A DNA stretch of 31,086 nucleotides from Syntrophaceae bacterium UBA1163 (GTDB taxonomy: Bacteria; Desulfobacterota; BSN033; UBA1163), in the NCBI GenBank assembly GCA_002311635.1, contig DBZJ01000090.1:1-31086 (forward strand), given 5' to 3'. Below are positions 7,852 through 16,702 of this stretch, one piece after another (the stretch's first letter is position 1; each line of letters starts with the position of its first letter). The translations under genes were made by a program, and so were the position numbers. The notes below the pieces were generated by a model. That model did no database searches, was not told the origin of the DNA, and saw nothing but the letters and a program-made list of their open reading frames with translations.

Positions 7852-8697
7852 TCACAAAAGTCCTGATGATTTTAGAAGCCCTTTAGGGGAGATTAAATGC
7901 CTCTTCCACCAGTTCTCTTTCTTTTCAACGTCAAGGGCAACTCCCATCAATTCCGTAAAATAAAAAATGGGAAGGCCAACGTCCTGTCTCATCTCCAAGT
8001 TCATCTGGCACAGGCCGCAAGAGGTGGTGATGCATTGAGCCCCTGCCTCCTTTGCCATTGAGACAATTTTCCCCACCATCTTTTTGACCACCTTGGGATA
8101 CGTCATCGCCAGGTCTGCACCGCAACAATCAACCTTATAAGACCACTCGACCGGCTCCGCGCCAAGACTTTTCATTAACCGGTCCAGATATTGAGGATTC
8201 TCCGGATCATCCAACTGAGTAATTTTAGGATGTCGGACCAGAGCGCATCCATAATAACAGGCAACCTTTAATCCATTCAAAGGCTTCTTCACCTTTTCCT
8301 GAACTTTCTCCAGGCCAATTCGGTTCAGGATGACGTCCACCAAAGCCAAAATCTCAAGAGAGGGCTGGTACGTGAATCCAACGATCTCTTCAATCTCCTT
8401 TCGCCCCGCCTCGTCATTTTTAAGGACATTCTCGGCCCTTTTCAGATAGCTGAAACACCCGGCACAGGGAACGGCCAGGGGCCCTGCCTGCGCAGACTGC
8501 GCCTTGGAGATATTTCTGGCCGGAAGGCAAAGGGAAAGGAGACGATTGAGACTGTGTGTCGCTGCAGCTCCGCAGCAGTTCCAATCCTCGATCTCCACCA
8601 ACTCCACCCCCAGGGCCTTAAACACCTCATGGGTCGATAGCCCATACTCTAAAGATGACGAATGATCCGTACAACCTGGAAAATAAGAGAATTTCAT
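7852..8697 (-). CDS. hdrB: HdrB2: heterodisulfide reductase subunit B (two CCG domains)
   Basis: HdrB carries the two non-cubane [4Fe-4S] clusters that reduce a disulfide in methanogens; bacterial substrates are mostly unknown. This 281-aa protein keeps both cysteine-rich CCG motifs complete: Cys9, Cys41-42, Cys78, Cys81, and Cys151, Cys191-192, Cys227, Cys230. Spacing is 31 then 35, and 39 then 34, essentially the family pattern. It should therefore be able to hold catalytic-type clusters. The start chosen is ATG at 8697, giving MKFSYFPGC with GGAGG 7 bases upstream; a start 13 codons earlier would overlap hdrC2 and lacks a ribosome site. It sits 20 bp after hdrC2 and ahead of hdrA3. Confidence 0.9.
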   Translation of the reverse strand: MKFSYFPGCTDHSSSLEYGLSTHEVFKALGVELVEIEDWNCCGAAATHSLNRLLSLCLPARNISKAQSAQAGPLAVPCAGCFSYLKRAENVLKNDEAGRKEIEEIVGFTYQPSLEILALVDVILNRIGLEKVQEKVKKPLNGLKVACYYGCALVRHPKITQLDDPENPQYLDRLMKSLGAEPVEWSYKVDCCGADLAMTYPKVVKKMVGKIVSMAKEAGAQCITTSCGLCQMNLEMRQDVGLPIFYFTELMGVALDVEKKENWWKRHLISPKGLLKSSGLL

Positions 8698-8717
8698 GCT
8701 AACCCTCCGACACGCCG

Positions 8718-9278
8718 CTATTTTTCTTTTGTACATCTTTCAAAAATCTTCTTGATCTCTTCCTTCCCGTGAACCAAGCTGGGGAGCAAAGGAAATTTAC
8801 CCTTCAAAAAGAGGATCACGCCGGGAAAAAGTGAATCCGCCATCAAGTCTCTGCTCTTGAGCATATACTCCATCAGCATGGTCACCTCATGAGCTCTTCC
8901 CCCTCTTCCGACGCTGTGGATAAAAGCTTCATGGAAAAGATGAATATTTTTTTCTTTGGCGTGGAAGCCCTCCTCCATGGCCATCTCTCTTAGAGTATCC
9001 ATGAGGATTCCAATGTGGATCTCATTCGGACAACGGGTTCCACAAGTCTGACAGTAAACGCAGAACCAGATGGCACTGCTTTCCATCACTTCTTTTCTCA
9101 TTCCCATCTGGATCATCCGGACGATATTGTTCGGCCGAAAATCCATGTAGGGTGCAGTGGGGCAGCCTGCCGTACATTTAAGGCATTGGTAACAGAGGCT
9201 GAGTTTCTCCCCACTCCTCTTCTCCACTTCTTTCAAAAAAGAGGAATCCACTTTTCCCGCGCTGGTCATGGTTTCCAA
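8718..9278 (-). CDS. hdrC: HdrC2: heterodisulfide reductase subunit C, ferredoxin-like
   Basis: HdrC relays electrons from HdrA to HdrB through two [4Fe-4S] clusters. Both motifs are intact: CYQCLKCTAGCP and CVYCQTCGTRCP. At 186 aa it has a tail of about 100 residues after the second motif, longer than HdrC1 (137 aa). The best start is TTG at 9278, which has AGAGGAG about 6 bases upstream; the ATG three codons later (9269) is further from that site. The frame is open further upstream but would translate an intergenic palindrome. No membrane segments typical of HdrE or DsrM-like fusions are seen, so the protein should be soluble. Confidence 0.88.
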   Translation of the reverse strand: METMTSAGKVDSSFLKEVEKRSGEKLSLCYQCLKCTAGCPTAPYMDFRPNNIVRMIQMGMRKEVMESSAIWFCVYCQTCGTRCPNEIHIGILMDTLREMAMEEGFHAKEKNIHLFHEAFIHSVGRGGRAHEVTMLMEYMLKSRDLMADSLFPGVILFLKGKFPLLPSLVHGKEEIKKIFERCTKEK

Positions 9279-9312
9279 TTTTTTCTCCTCTCTAATTATA
9301 AAAGATAATAAG

Positions 9313-9331
9313 CCTGCCCACCACAGGCAGG
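9313..9331. repeat. Short palindrome CCTGCC/GGCAGG
   Basis: CCTGCC (9313-9318) pairs with GGCAGG (9326-9331) over a 7-base loop, in the gap between hdrA2 and hdrC2. A close relative lies at 29342-29356. It is probably a dispersed intergenic palindrome; no T-run follows on either strand, so a terminator role is unlikely. Confidence 0.5.
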
Positions 9332-9347
9332 GGCTCAAATTTCTACA

Positions 9348-11300
9348 CTATGTAACAAATGTATCTACCATTTTCAATATCTGGTTAGAAGCGCTGTTTC
9401 GTAACTCACACGCAAAGTTGGGGCAGGAAGCAATGCAGGCCCCACATCCCTGGCAGAGGGCACTGTGAACGATTGAAATCCCCCGATGGGAATCCATCTC
9501 CCTTGCCTCATAAGGACAGATTTCGACACAGATTCCACATCCACTGCAGATCCCTTCATCGACAAAGGCGATCAGGGGGTCTTGAAGAAGCTTATCCGTG
9601 GAAAGCAATGCTTGAATTTTGCTCGCTGTGGCCGAGGCCTGAGAGACCGTGTCCGAAATATCTTTCGGACTCTGACCGCAACCCGCGAGGTAGATCCCTT
9701 TCGTCGAACTCTCCACCGGGTAAAGTTTGATATGGGCCTCGGTCAAAAAACCATGTCGATCCACGGTGGCCCTCAGTTTCGCTGCCAGCTCTTTCACGCC
9801 GGGGCTCGGGACAATGGCCGTTGCCAGGACGACCATATCGGCCGCCACTTCCACCATTTTCCCCGTCAACGTATCCACCCCTAAGACCCTCACTTTTCCG
9901 TTATCCTGAAAAACCCTGGAGACCCGGCCTCTGAGATAGAGAAGCCCCTTCTCCTCAATGGTCTTCTGAAGGAACTCCTCATAGCCTTTGCAGTCGGAGC
10001 GGATATCCATATAGAAAATGTATGGCTGCCCATCCGGAACCTGTTCCTTGTAAATTGTCGCATGCTTGGCCGTATACATGCAGCAGATTCTGGAGCAATA
10101 GGGCATATATCGATCCGGATCCCTTGAAGCGACACACTGGATGAAAACCATCTCCTTGGGCACTTTCCCATCCGAGGGTCGAACGATCTTCCCTTTGGTC
10201 GGACCGTTGGGTGCAAGCATGCGTTCAAAGGCAAGACCATCGATCACATCCGGAATTTCACCATATCCATATTCCCCTAATTGCTCCTTGGGATAGAGCT
10301 CGTATCCTGTAGCGACCACAACAGCCCCTACCTTCTCTGAAATCCTTTCCTCCTCCTGGTCATAATCGATGGCCTTTTCTGGACAGACTTCTTCGCACCG
10401 ATGACAACTCCCATCCAGGAAATACCGGCAATGCTGACGGTTGATCACGGCCTTGTTTGGAACACTCCCAGGATAAGGCATATCGATCGCTTTACGTATC
10501 CCCATCCCTCTCTCAAATTCTGAAACATATTCCACGGGGCAGTTTTCTATACAAAGCCCACATCCGGTGCACTTTGCTCCATTTACCGAGGTCGCCTTTT
10601 GCCGAATGACCAAGTCGAAATTCCCCACAAAGCCTTTCACATCTTCCAATTCGGAATAACAGTGGAGTTGGATCTTCGGATGTTTTTCCACCTCCGATGC
10701 CTTTGAGAGGAGACCACCGAAGGCAGGATCGAGATCCGGGAAAGTCTTTGACAATTGAGCCATATGGCCTCCCAGGGCAGGCTCTCTTTCCAGAAGAATG
10801 ACTTCATACCCCCCGTCGGCCAGATCAAGAGAGGCAGTAATTCCGGCAATCCCGCCACCGACCACCAGCACCCTTCTGTTGACCGCCACGGCAATGGCCT
10901 CCAGCGATTCATTCTTTCTCACCTTTTCGAGGGTGGCATGGATGATCTCTTCGGCCTTTCGGGTTGCCTCTCCCTTCTCTTTCTGGTGAACCCAACTGCA
11001 CTGCTCCCGAATATTGGCAATCTCACAAAGATAAGGATTCATTCCTTGAGACTTGACCGCCTTTCGAAAGGTATTCTCGTGCATGTTGGGAGAACAACAG
11101 GCCACGACCACTCCATCCAAACCTTTTTCGCGAATCGCCTCTCGGATGATCTGCTGTCCCGGCTCGGAACACATATAGATATAATCGGTGCTGTGGGCGA
11201 CATCTTCGGTCTTGCCGATCTTCTCAGCAACCGACTTCACATCCACGGTCCCAGCAATATTAACCCCACAATGACAGATAAAGACTCCCAGCTTTTTCAT
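9348..11300 (-). CDS. hdrA: HdrA2: full-length HdrA flavoprotein
   Basis: This 650-aa HdrA has the complete domain order: N-terminal domain with CHCG (Cys9, 11) and Cys44, 68, 69, 92 and 101; FAD loop GGGIAG at 148-153; inserted ferredoxin domain (Cys244, 247, 250, 254 and Cys291, 299, 302, 306); the CSRICC segment at 402-407; and a C-terminal double [4Fe-4S] domain (Cys585, 588, 591, 595 and 616, 619, 622, 626). One departure: where its neighbour HdrA1 has FPTLDCAQCTL, HdrA2 has FPDLDPAFGGL, with no cysteines. It shares long near-identical stretches with HdrA1 over residues about 340-500, so the two arose by duplication. Start at ATG 11300 (MKKLGVFICHCG), after AAGGA; the 10 codons before it come from repeat sequence. 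Confidence 0.9.
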   Translation of the reverse strand: MKKLGVFICHCGVNIAGTVDVKSVAEKIGKTEDVAHSTDYIYMCSEPGQQIIREAIREKGLDGVVVACCSPNMHENTFRKAVKSQGMNPYLCEIANIREQCSWVHQKEKGEATRKAEEIIHATLEKVRKNESLEAIAVAVNRRVLVVGGGIAGITASLDLADGGYEVILLEREPALGGHMAQLSKTFPDLDPAFGGLLSKASEVEKHPKIQLHCYSELEDVKGFVGNFDLVIRQKATSVNGAKCTGCGLCIENCPVEYVSEFERGMGIRKAIDMPYPGSVPNKAVINRQHCRYFLDGSCHRCEEVCPEKAIDYDQEEERISEKVGAVVVATGYELYPKEQLGEYGYGEIPDVIDGLAFERMLAPNGPTKGKIVRPSDGKVPKEMVFIQCVASRDPDRYMPYCSRICCMYTAKHATIYKEQVPDGQPYIFYMDIRSDCKGYEEFLQKTIEEKGLLYLRGRVSRVFQDNGKVRVLGVDTLTGKMVEVAADMVVLATAIVPSPGVKELAAKLRATVDRHGFLTEAHIKLYPVESSTKGIYLAGCGQSPKDISDTVSQASATASKIQALLSTDKLLQDPLIAFVDEGICSGCGICVEICPYEAREMDSHRGISIVHSALCQGCGACIASCPNFACELRNSASNQILKMVDTFVT

Positions 11301-11308
11301 AATCCTTG

Positions 11309-11343
11309 AATCGTAAATCGTGAGGCGCAAGTCGTTAGGCGAA
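11309..11343. repeat. Heptad array D2a (CGTAAAT/CGTTAGG family)
   Basis: Five contiguous 7-base units from 11309, each carrying a TCG, GCG or related core: AATCGTA, AATCGTG, AGGCGCA, AGTCGTT, AGGCGAA. It faces D2b across about 12 bases and starts 9 bases upstream of the hdrA2 start codon. Confidence 0.7.
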
Positions 11344-11355
11344 AATGACCAAACG

Positions 11356-11390
11356 TTTCACCCCTCGCACCTCACCCCTAACGCCTAACG
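11356..11390. repeat. Heptad array D2b, inverted partner of D2a
   Basis: On the minus strand this reads as five 7-base units: CGTTAGG twice, GGTGAGG, TGCGAGG and GGTGAAA. It ends 4 bases before the hdrA1 stop codon. Together D2a and D2b fill nearly the whole gap between hdrA1 and hdrA2 with an imperfect inverted repeat. Confidence 0.7.
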
Positions 11391-11394
11391 TTTC

Positions 11395-12702
11395 TCAGTG
11401 CCTTGCAAACAGCCCCTGGACTTTGCTCGCTGCCGCATTGGCATGGGCCACTGCATCGGCAATATCTTTCGGCCCTTGCGCGCAGCCTGCAATATAGATC
11501 CCTTCCACGTCCGTCTCGACAGGCCTTAGTTTTCTCTGGGCTTCTGTTAAGAATCCATATTCATCGGTCTTGATGCCCAGCTTGCCCGCGAGATCCTTTG
11601 TATTCTTCTGGGAAACGATCGCTGTGGCCAGGACCACCATGTCCGCAGAGACCTCCACTTTTTTCCCCGTCAAGGTATCCACACCCCAGACGATAACCTT
11701 CTCCCCATCTCGAAAGATCCGGGAAACCCTGCCTCTCAAATAAAGGATTCCTTCTTCCTCCATCCCCTGCTGGATGAACTCTTCATATCCTTTTCCTGTG
11801 GAGCGGATATCCATATAGAAAATATAGGCCTGCCCATCGTGGACCTTATGTTTATATAGCCGGGCGTGTTTGGCCGTATACATGCAGCAAACCCTTGAAC
11901 AGTAAGGCATGTAACGTTCGGGATCTCTCGACCCGGTGCATTGGATGAAAACAACCTCCTTGGGGATTTTGCCGTCCGAAGGTCTCCGAATCTCGCCCGT
12001 GGTCGGTCCGGATGCAGAATTGAGCCTTTCAAACGCAAGACCATCGATCACATCCGGGACTTCACCATATCCGTATTCGCCAAAACTCTTCATCGGGATC
12101 AGATCAAATCCCACGGCAGTGATAATCGCTCCCACCCTCTCTTCGACAAAACGGTCCCGCTGTTCGTAGTCAATCGCCCCCACCGGACAGATTTTCTCAC
12201 ATACCCTACATTTCTTTTCCTTAAAATACCGACAGTGAGAAGGGTCGATGACAGGTTTATTGGGAACGGCCTGGGGCGAGAGAGTATAGATGGCCTTCCC
12301 TAATCCCATGCCCCGATCAAATTCAGATGGATCTTTGGAGGGGCATTTCTGCTGGCAGAGGCCGCAGCCTGTGCATTTCTCCCAATCGACATAGCCTGCC
12401 TTCTTCCGAACCGTCACCAAAAAATTTCCAGCCTTTCCTTCAACCTGTTCCACTTCTGAATACGTAAGGAGTTTGATATGAGGATGCTGACCTGTCTCCA
12501 CGGTTTTCGGAGTTAATGTGCACTGGGCACAATCGAGCGTGGGAAAGGTTTCAGAAAGCTGGAGCATCCGGCCTCCGATAGAGGGAAGTTTCTCCACCAG
12601 GACCACTTCATATCCCCCATTTCCCAGGTCAATCGATGCAGAAATTCCTGCAATCCCTCCACCGATCACCATCGCCCTTTTTACAAATCCATTATCTCCC
12701 AT
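11395..12702 (-). CDS. HdrA1: short HdrA-like (QmoA-like) flavoprotein
   Basis: At 435 aa this HdrA relative lacks both the N-terminal CHCG domain and the C-terminal double ferredoxin domain. What remains is the FAD domain (GGGIAG at 14-19), the cysteine pair Cys58/Cys61 in FPTLDCAQCTL, an inserted ferredoxin domain (Cys110, 113, 116, 120 and Cys157, 165, 168, 172) and the CSRVCC segment at 268-273. The size and domain set resemble QmoA, the short HdrA homologue of sulfate reducers, though no QmoC-like membrane gene is present. It also matches module 1 of HdrA3. Its ATG follows the TAG stop of hdrB1 directly, so the two are likely translationally coupled; AGGA lies about 10 bases upstream. 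It probably pairs with HdrA2. Confidence 0.88.
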   Translation of the reverse strand: MGDNGFVKRAMVIGGGIAGISASIDLGNGGYEVVLVEKLPSIGGRMLQLSETFPTLDCAQCTLTPKTVETGQHPHIKLLTYSEVEQVEGKAGNFLVTVRKKAGYVDWEKCTGCGLCQQKCPSKDPSEFDRGMGLGKAIYTLSPQAVPNKPVIDPSHCRYFKEKKCRVCEKICPVGAIDYEQRDRFVEERVGAIITAVGFDLIPMKSFGEYGYGEVPDVIDGLAFERLNSASGPTTGEIRRPSDGKIPKEVVFIQCTGSRDPERYMPYCSRVCCMYTAKHARLYKHKVHDGQAYIFYMDIRSTGKGYEEFIQQGMEEEGILYLRGRVSRIFRDGEKVIVWGVDTLTGKKVEVSADMVVLATAIVSQKNTKDLAGKLGIKTDEYGFLTEAQRKLRPVETDVEGIYIAGCAQGPKDIADAVAHANAAASKVQGLFARH

Positions 12703-13572
12703 CTACAGGAGTCCTTTCTCTTTCAAGAGCGGCAAAGGATCAACGGCATTCTGTTCAAATCCCAAGGTTTGGTAATCCAGGCCCATGGCAATCCCTAACA
12801 GTTGGGTAAAATAAAATACCGGGATCGGTTTGAAATCTAAATACTTCTGTTTGATATCAGACTGTTTGTGATCGATGTTGAAGGTACACATCGGACATGT
12901 GGAGACCATCGCTTCAGCCCCGTTCTTAATCGCCGAGCCAAGAATTTTGTAGGCACATTCTGTGGCGACGTCAGGCGACCCGACTGATTGGAAGGAACCG
13001 CAGCACTCGATCTTATAGGGGAATTCAGTAGCTTGGGCTCCCATTGCCTCTAAAAAATCCTCAAAGAGAGTGGGCTTCTCCTTATCGTCAAACCCCATCT
13101 CTTCAAACGGTCGAAGGAGCATACATCCGTAATAGGCGGCTGCTTTAAGCCCTGTTAAGGGTTTCTTCACTCTTTCTTTAAGTTGAGAAAACCCGATCTC
13201 ATGTTTCAAAATCTCCAAGTAGTGAAGAATGCGAAGATCTCCCTGATAATTCTTTTCAATGAAATTGTTGATCTTATCCCTCTTCTCTCCATCCTCTTGA
13301 ATTAACCGGTTCGTCCTTTTGATGACGTTGAAGCAGACTGCGCAGAGGGTAGTCAGGGCAGTTCCTTCCTCCCTCGCCGTTGCCAGAATCCGTGACGGGG
13401 CAAGAAGAGCCATGATGTTATCCGTGGCCAAAGGAAAGGTGGCTCCACAGCAGGTCCAGTTTTTGAGTTCCTTTAATTCAAACCCAAGAAGAAGGGAACA
13501 GTCCCGGGCCGTCTGATCAAAATTCTTTGCCTTGGTGTTAAGGGTGCAGCCTGGGAAATACAGATAATCCAT
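12703..13572 (-). CDS. hdrB: HdrB1: heterodisulfide reductase subunit B (two CCG domains)
   Basis: A 289-aa paralogue of HdrB2 with both CCG motifs intact: Cys9, Cys41-42, Cys77, Cys80, and Cys150, Cys190-191, Cys226, Cys229. It should bind two non-cubane [4Fe-4S] clusters and act as the disulfide- or acceptor-reducing end of Hdr set 1. The start used is ATG at 13572 (MDYLYFPGC, matching the HdrB2 start), but no good ribosome site precedes it: the upstream bases are TTTTGGGTTTTATT and then a heptad array. A TTG four codons earlier is possible. The gene ends exactly where hdrA1 begins. Confidence 0.9.
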   Translation of the reverse strand: MDYLYFPGCTLNTKAKNFDQTARDCSLLLGFELKELKNWTCCGATFPLATDNIMALLAPSRILATAREEGTALTTLCAVCFNVIKRTNRLIQEDGEKRDKINNFIEKNYQGDLRILHYLEILKHEIGFSQLKERVKKPLTGLKAAAYYGCMLLRPFEEMGFDDKEKPTLFEDFLEAMGAQATEFPYKIECCGSFQSVGSPDVATECAYKILGSAIKNGAEAMVSTCPMCTFNIDHKQSDIKQKYLDFKPIPVFYFTQLLGIAMGLDYQTLGFEQNAVDPLPLLKEKGLL

Positions 13573-13588
13573 AATAAAACCCAAAAAC

Positions 13589-13616
13589 GCATAGCGCAGA
13601 GAGCATAGCGCATAGC
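13589..13616. repeat. Heptad array A5 (GCATAGC orientation), four units
   Basis: Four contiguous units at 13589, 13596, 13603 and 13610: GCATAGC, GCAGAGA, GCATAGC, GCATAGC. Read on the other strand this is GCTATGC twice, TCTCTGC, GCTATGC, the same order as array A4 some 9.4 kb away. It fills half of the hdrC1-hdrB1 spacer and sits 17 bases before the hdrB1 start codon. Confidence 0.8.
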
Positions 13617-13628
13617 GTAAGAATATAA

Positions 13629-14042
13629 CTACGATAGAAATTTTCTAAATCCACTGACGAATGCGATTTGGGGAACTTTCTCTAAGAATCCCTCTGGGAA
13701 TTCAGGGATCTGAATATGATCCTTTCTTTCTTTCTTCCTCAGCACCACCATTCTCAGCGCATCCATCACCCTGGCAATATCGATTCCTTTCGGGCACCTG
13801 GATGTGCATTGAAGGCAGGAGGCACAGAGCCAGAAGGTGTTAACTCCAAGGACCTCGTCTTCCAAACCCAGCAGCGTATATCGAATCACCTCGTGAGGAC
13901 CAACCTCCATCGCAAAGGCAACTGGACATCCAGCCGTGCAATTCCCGCACTGGTAACACGCAAACAGGTTTTGTCCGCTGATCAGTTCAACTTTTTTCGC
14001 AAATTCGTTGTGAACTTTCTGCCTCGTCAGTTCGATTTTCAT
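13629..14042 (-). CDS. hdrC: HdrC1: heterodisulfide reductase subunit C
   Basis: A 137-aa ferredoxin-like subunit with two intact [4Fe-4S] motifs: CYQCGNCTAGCP (Cys29, 32, 35, 39) and CASCLQCTSRCP (Cys73, 76, 79, 83). It should pass electrons between HdrA1/HdrA2 and HdrB1. It is shorter than HdrC2, close to a minimal HdrC, with no membrane segment. The ATG is preceded by GAGGGAG. It begins 9 bases after the fumarase beta stop codon, so the Hdr genes look cotranscribed with the fumarase genes. Confidence 0.9.
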   Translation of the reverse strand: MKIELTRQKVHNEFAKKVELISGQNLFACYQCGNCTAGCPVAFAMEVGPHEVIRYTLLGLEDEVLGVNTFWLCASCLQCTSRCPKGIDIARVMDALRMVVLRKKERKDHIQIPEFPEGFLEKVPQIAFVSGFRKFLS

Positions 14043-14051
14043 GACTCCCTC

Positions 14052-14609
14052 TTACTTCCTTCTGTATTTCTTCTCCCCTTCAATATAAAGGTCATTCCCT
14101 CTCACGTCGTTGACGACAATCACCGGAAGGTCTTCGACGACCAATCTTCGGATCGCCTCCGGTCCCAGATCCTCATACGCGACGATCTCGGCCTTCTTCA
14201 CCCGTTTGGCCAGAAGGGCCCCCGCCCCTCCTGTCGCAGCAAAATAGACCGCCTTGTACTTTTTCATCGCCTCTTTCACCGCATCGGACCGCATCCCCTT
14301 CCCGATCATTCCCTTCAGCCCTCTCTCGATTAACGACGGGGAGTAGGCATCCATACGATAACTCGTCGTTGGGCCCGCTGATCCAAGGGCCTGCCCTGGC
14401 TTCGCAGGTGCGGGGCCAACATAATAGATGATCTGGCCTTTGATATCGAAGGGCATGTTCTTCCCTACTTTTAATAGATCAAATAGCCTTTTGTGGGCAG
14501 CATCCCTTCCTGTATAGATGATTCCGTTGATCAGGATACGATCTCCTATTTTTAATTTTTCGACGTCCTCATCGTTTAAAGGCGGCGTCAATCGAATGGG
14601 TTGATTCAT
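14052..14609 (-). CDS. Class I fumarate hydratase, beta (C-terminal) subunit
   Basis: The beta subunit of the two-subunit, iron-sulfur, oxygen-sensitive fumarase that interconverts fumarate and malate. The 185-aa protein shows family segments TGRDAAHKRL (33-42), GPAPAKPGQALGSAGPTTS (65-83) and AATGGAGALL (124-133). The start is ATG at 14609 (MNQPIRLTPP) with GAGGG about 5 bases upstream; longer readings would translate the CGTGTC repeat. A related heterodimer, L(+)-tartrate dehydratase, shares this fold, but the adjacent malate dehydrogenase and fumarate reductase genes favour fumarase. Confidence 0.9.
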   Translation of the reverse strand: MNQPIRLTPPLNDEDVEKLKIGDRILINGIIYTGRDAAHKRLFDLLKVGKNMPFDIKGQIIYYVGPAPAKPGQALGSAGPTTSYRMDAYSPSLIERGLKGMIGKGMRSDAVKEAMKKYKAVYFAATGGAGALLAKRVKKAEIVAYEDLGPEAIRRLVVEDLPVIVVNDVRGNDLYIEGEKKYRRK

Positions 14610-14617
14610 ATATCCCT

Positions 14618-14648
14618 CGTGTCCGTGTTCGTCATCCGTGTCCGTATT
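14618..14648. repeat. CGTGTC element B2 (6-6-7-6-6 spacing)
   Basis: Units beginning CGT at 14618, 14624, 14630, 14637 and 14643, exactly the spacing of B1 and B3. It occupies the gap between the fumarase alpha and beta genes and overlaps the region just upstream of the beta-subunit ribosome site. Confidence 0.7.
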
Positions 14649-14688
14649 ACAAGCCCGTTCTGGAGATCCTCTTCCCGGACACATTTTC

Positions 14689-15528
14689 TTAAATGATAGC
14701 TTCTTTATGTCTGTGCGCATGACACTGGATGTTCACTGCCAAAGGGAAACTGGCAATGTGGCACGGCATCATTAAAATGTGAACCGCCAAAGAGGTCGTT
14801 CGCCCTCCTAATCCTTGAGGCCCAATGCCAAGCTTATTGATTGCCGTCAATATCTCCGATTCCAATTGATCCAATTCTGGGTCCGGATTTCTGCTTCCGA
14901 GAGGTCTGAGCAAGCTCTTCTTTGCAAGGAGCGCCGCTCGCTCAAAGGTTCCTCCAATCCCGACTCCGACAATCGTCGGAGGACAGGGATTCGATCCTGA
15001 TTCCTTTACTCTCTGAACCACAAAGCGCTTGATTCCCTCGACTCCGTCCGATGGAGTGAGCATCGTGACCCGGCTCATGTTCTCACTGCCACCCCCTTTA
15101 GGCGCTACAGTGATCTTTACTTTATCTCCAGGAACCACTTCTGTATGGATGATTGCAGGCGTATTATCTCCTGTGTTCGCCCGCGTGAAAGGATGACAAA
15201 TAGATTTTCTCAAATACCCATCTCGGTATGCTTGACGAACACCCTCATGGATGGCTTCGTCGAGGTTTCCCCCAACCAGATGAACATCCTGACCAATTTC
15301 TACGAAGGTCACTGCAAACCCTGTGTCCTGACAAATTGGGACCTTCTCCTCTTCTGCAATTCGGGCATTCTCCTTCAATTCTCTTAGTATCTCCAACCCC
15401 AGGGGTGACTCCTCCCCCTCCATCGCCCGATCAAAGGCCTGAAGAACATCCTCTCCGAGATCGGTGTTGGCCTTCATGCAAAGGTCTCTTACCCTCTCGG
15501 TGATCAACTTTACATTGATCTCTCGCAT
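14689..15528 (-). CDS. Class I fumarate hydratase, alpha (N-terminal) subunit
   Basis: This 279-aa catalytic half of the two-subunit fumarase should bind a [4Fe-4S] cluster through three cysteines. The best candidates are Cys66 (PICQDTG), Cys182 (NPCPPTIVGVGIGG) and Cys269 (NIQCHAHRH), which match the conserved family blocks. KGGGSENMSR (144-153) is another conserved segment. The start ATG is preceded by GGAG five bases upstream. The enzyme links malate (from the adjacent mdh) to fumarate (used by the reductase at the far end of the unit). Oxygen-labile class I enzymes are typical of strict anaerobes. Confidence 0.92.
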   Translation of the reverse strand: MREINVKLITERVRDLCMKANTDLGEDVLQAFDRAMEGEESPLGLEILRELKENARIAEEEKVPICQDTGFAVTFVEIGQDVHLVGGNLDEAIHEGVRQAYRDGYLRKSICHPFTRANTGDNTPAIIHTEVVPGDKVKITVAPKGGGSENMSRVTMLTPSDGVEGIKRFVVQRVKESGSNPCPPTIVGVGIGGTFERAALLAKKSLLRPLGSRNPDPELDQLESEILTAINKLGIGPQGLGGRTTSLAVHILMMPCHIASFPLAVNIQCHAHRHKEAII

Positions 15529-15544
15529 GTTTTCTCCGCTGTTT

Positions 15545-15575
15545 CGTGTCCGTGACCGTGATCCGTGCCCGTGAT
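15545..15575. repeat. CGTGTC element B3 (6-6-7-6-6 spacing)
   Basis: Units start at 15545, 15551, 15557, 15564 and 15570: CGTGTC, CGTGAC, CGTGATC, CGTGCC, CGTGAT. A shorter inverted copy lies at 15624-15643 in the same gap (minus-strand CGTGGCT, CGTGTC, CGTTGAA), so the spacer could fold on itself. Confidence 0.7.
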
Positions 15576-15648
15576 ACTTAACATAAATCGATTTCTTTTG
15601 TTTCCTTTCCTCTTATTGTTAGATTCAACGGACACGAGCCACGTTTTT

Positions 15649-16630
<982 letters not shown>

Positions 16631-16667
16631 AAAAAAAGCTTACAGCTTATCCGTAAATAGTGAAAAA

Positions 16668-16702
16668 GTTCATAGTTCATCGTTTATGGTTCATTGTTCA
16701 TC
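16668..16702. repeat. Heptad array C2 (GTTCATC orientation), five units
   Basis: Five contiguous units at 16668, 16675, 16682, 16689 and 16696: GTTCATA, GTTCATC, GTTTATG, GTTCATT, GTTCATC. It overlaps the 3' end of the LacI-type gene, so the last residues of that protein (MNNEP) are encoded by repeat units. Confidence 0.8.

Noticed and set aside
13716..14333. A 205-codon plus-strand open frame opposite hdrC1 and fumarase beta
   Set aside because: It spans two real genes on the other strand and has no recognisable domain.
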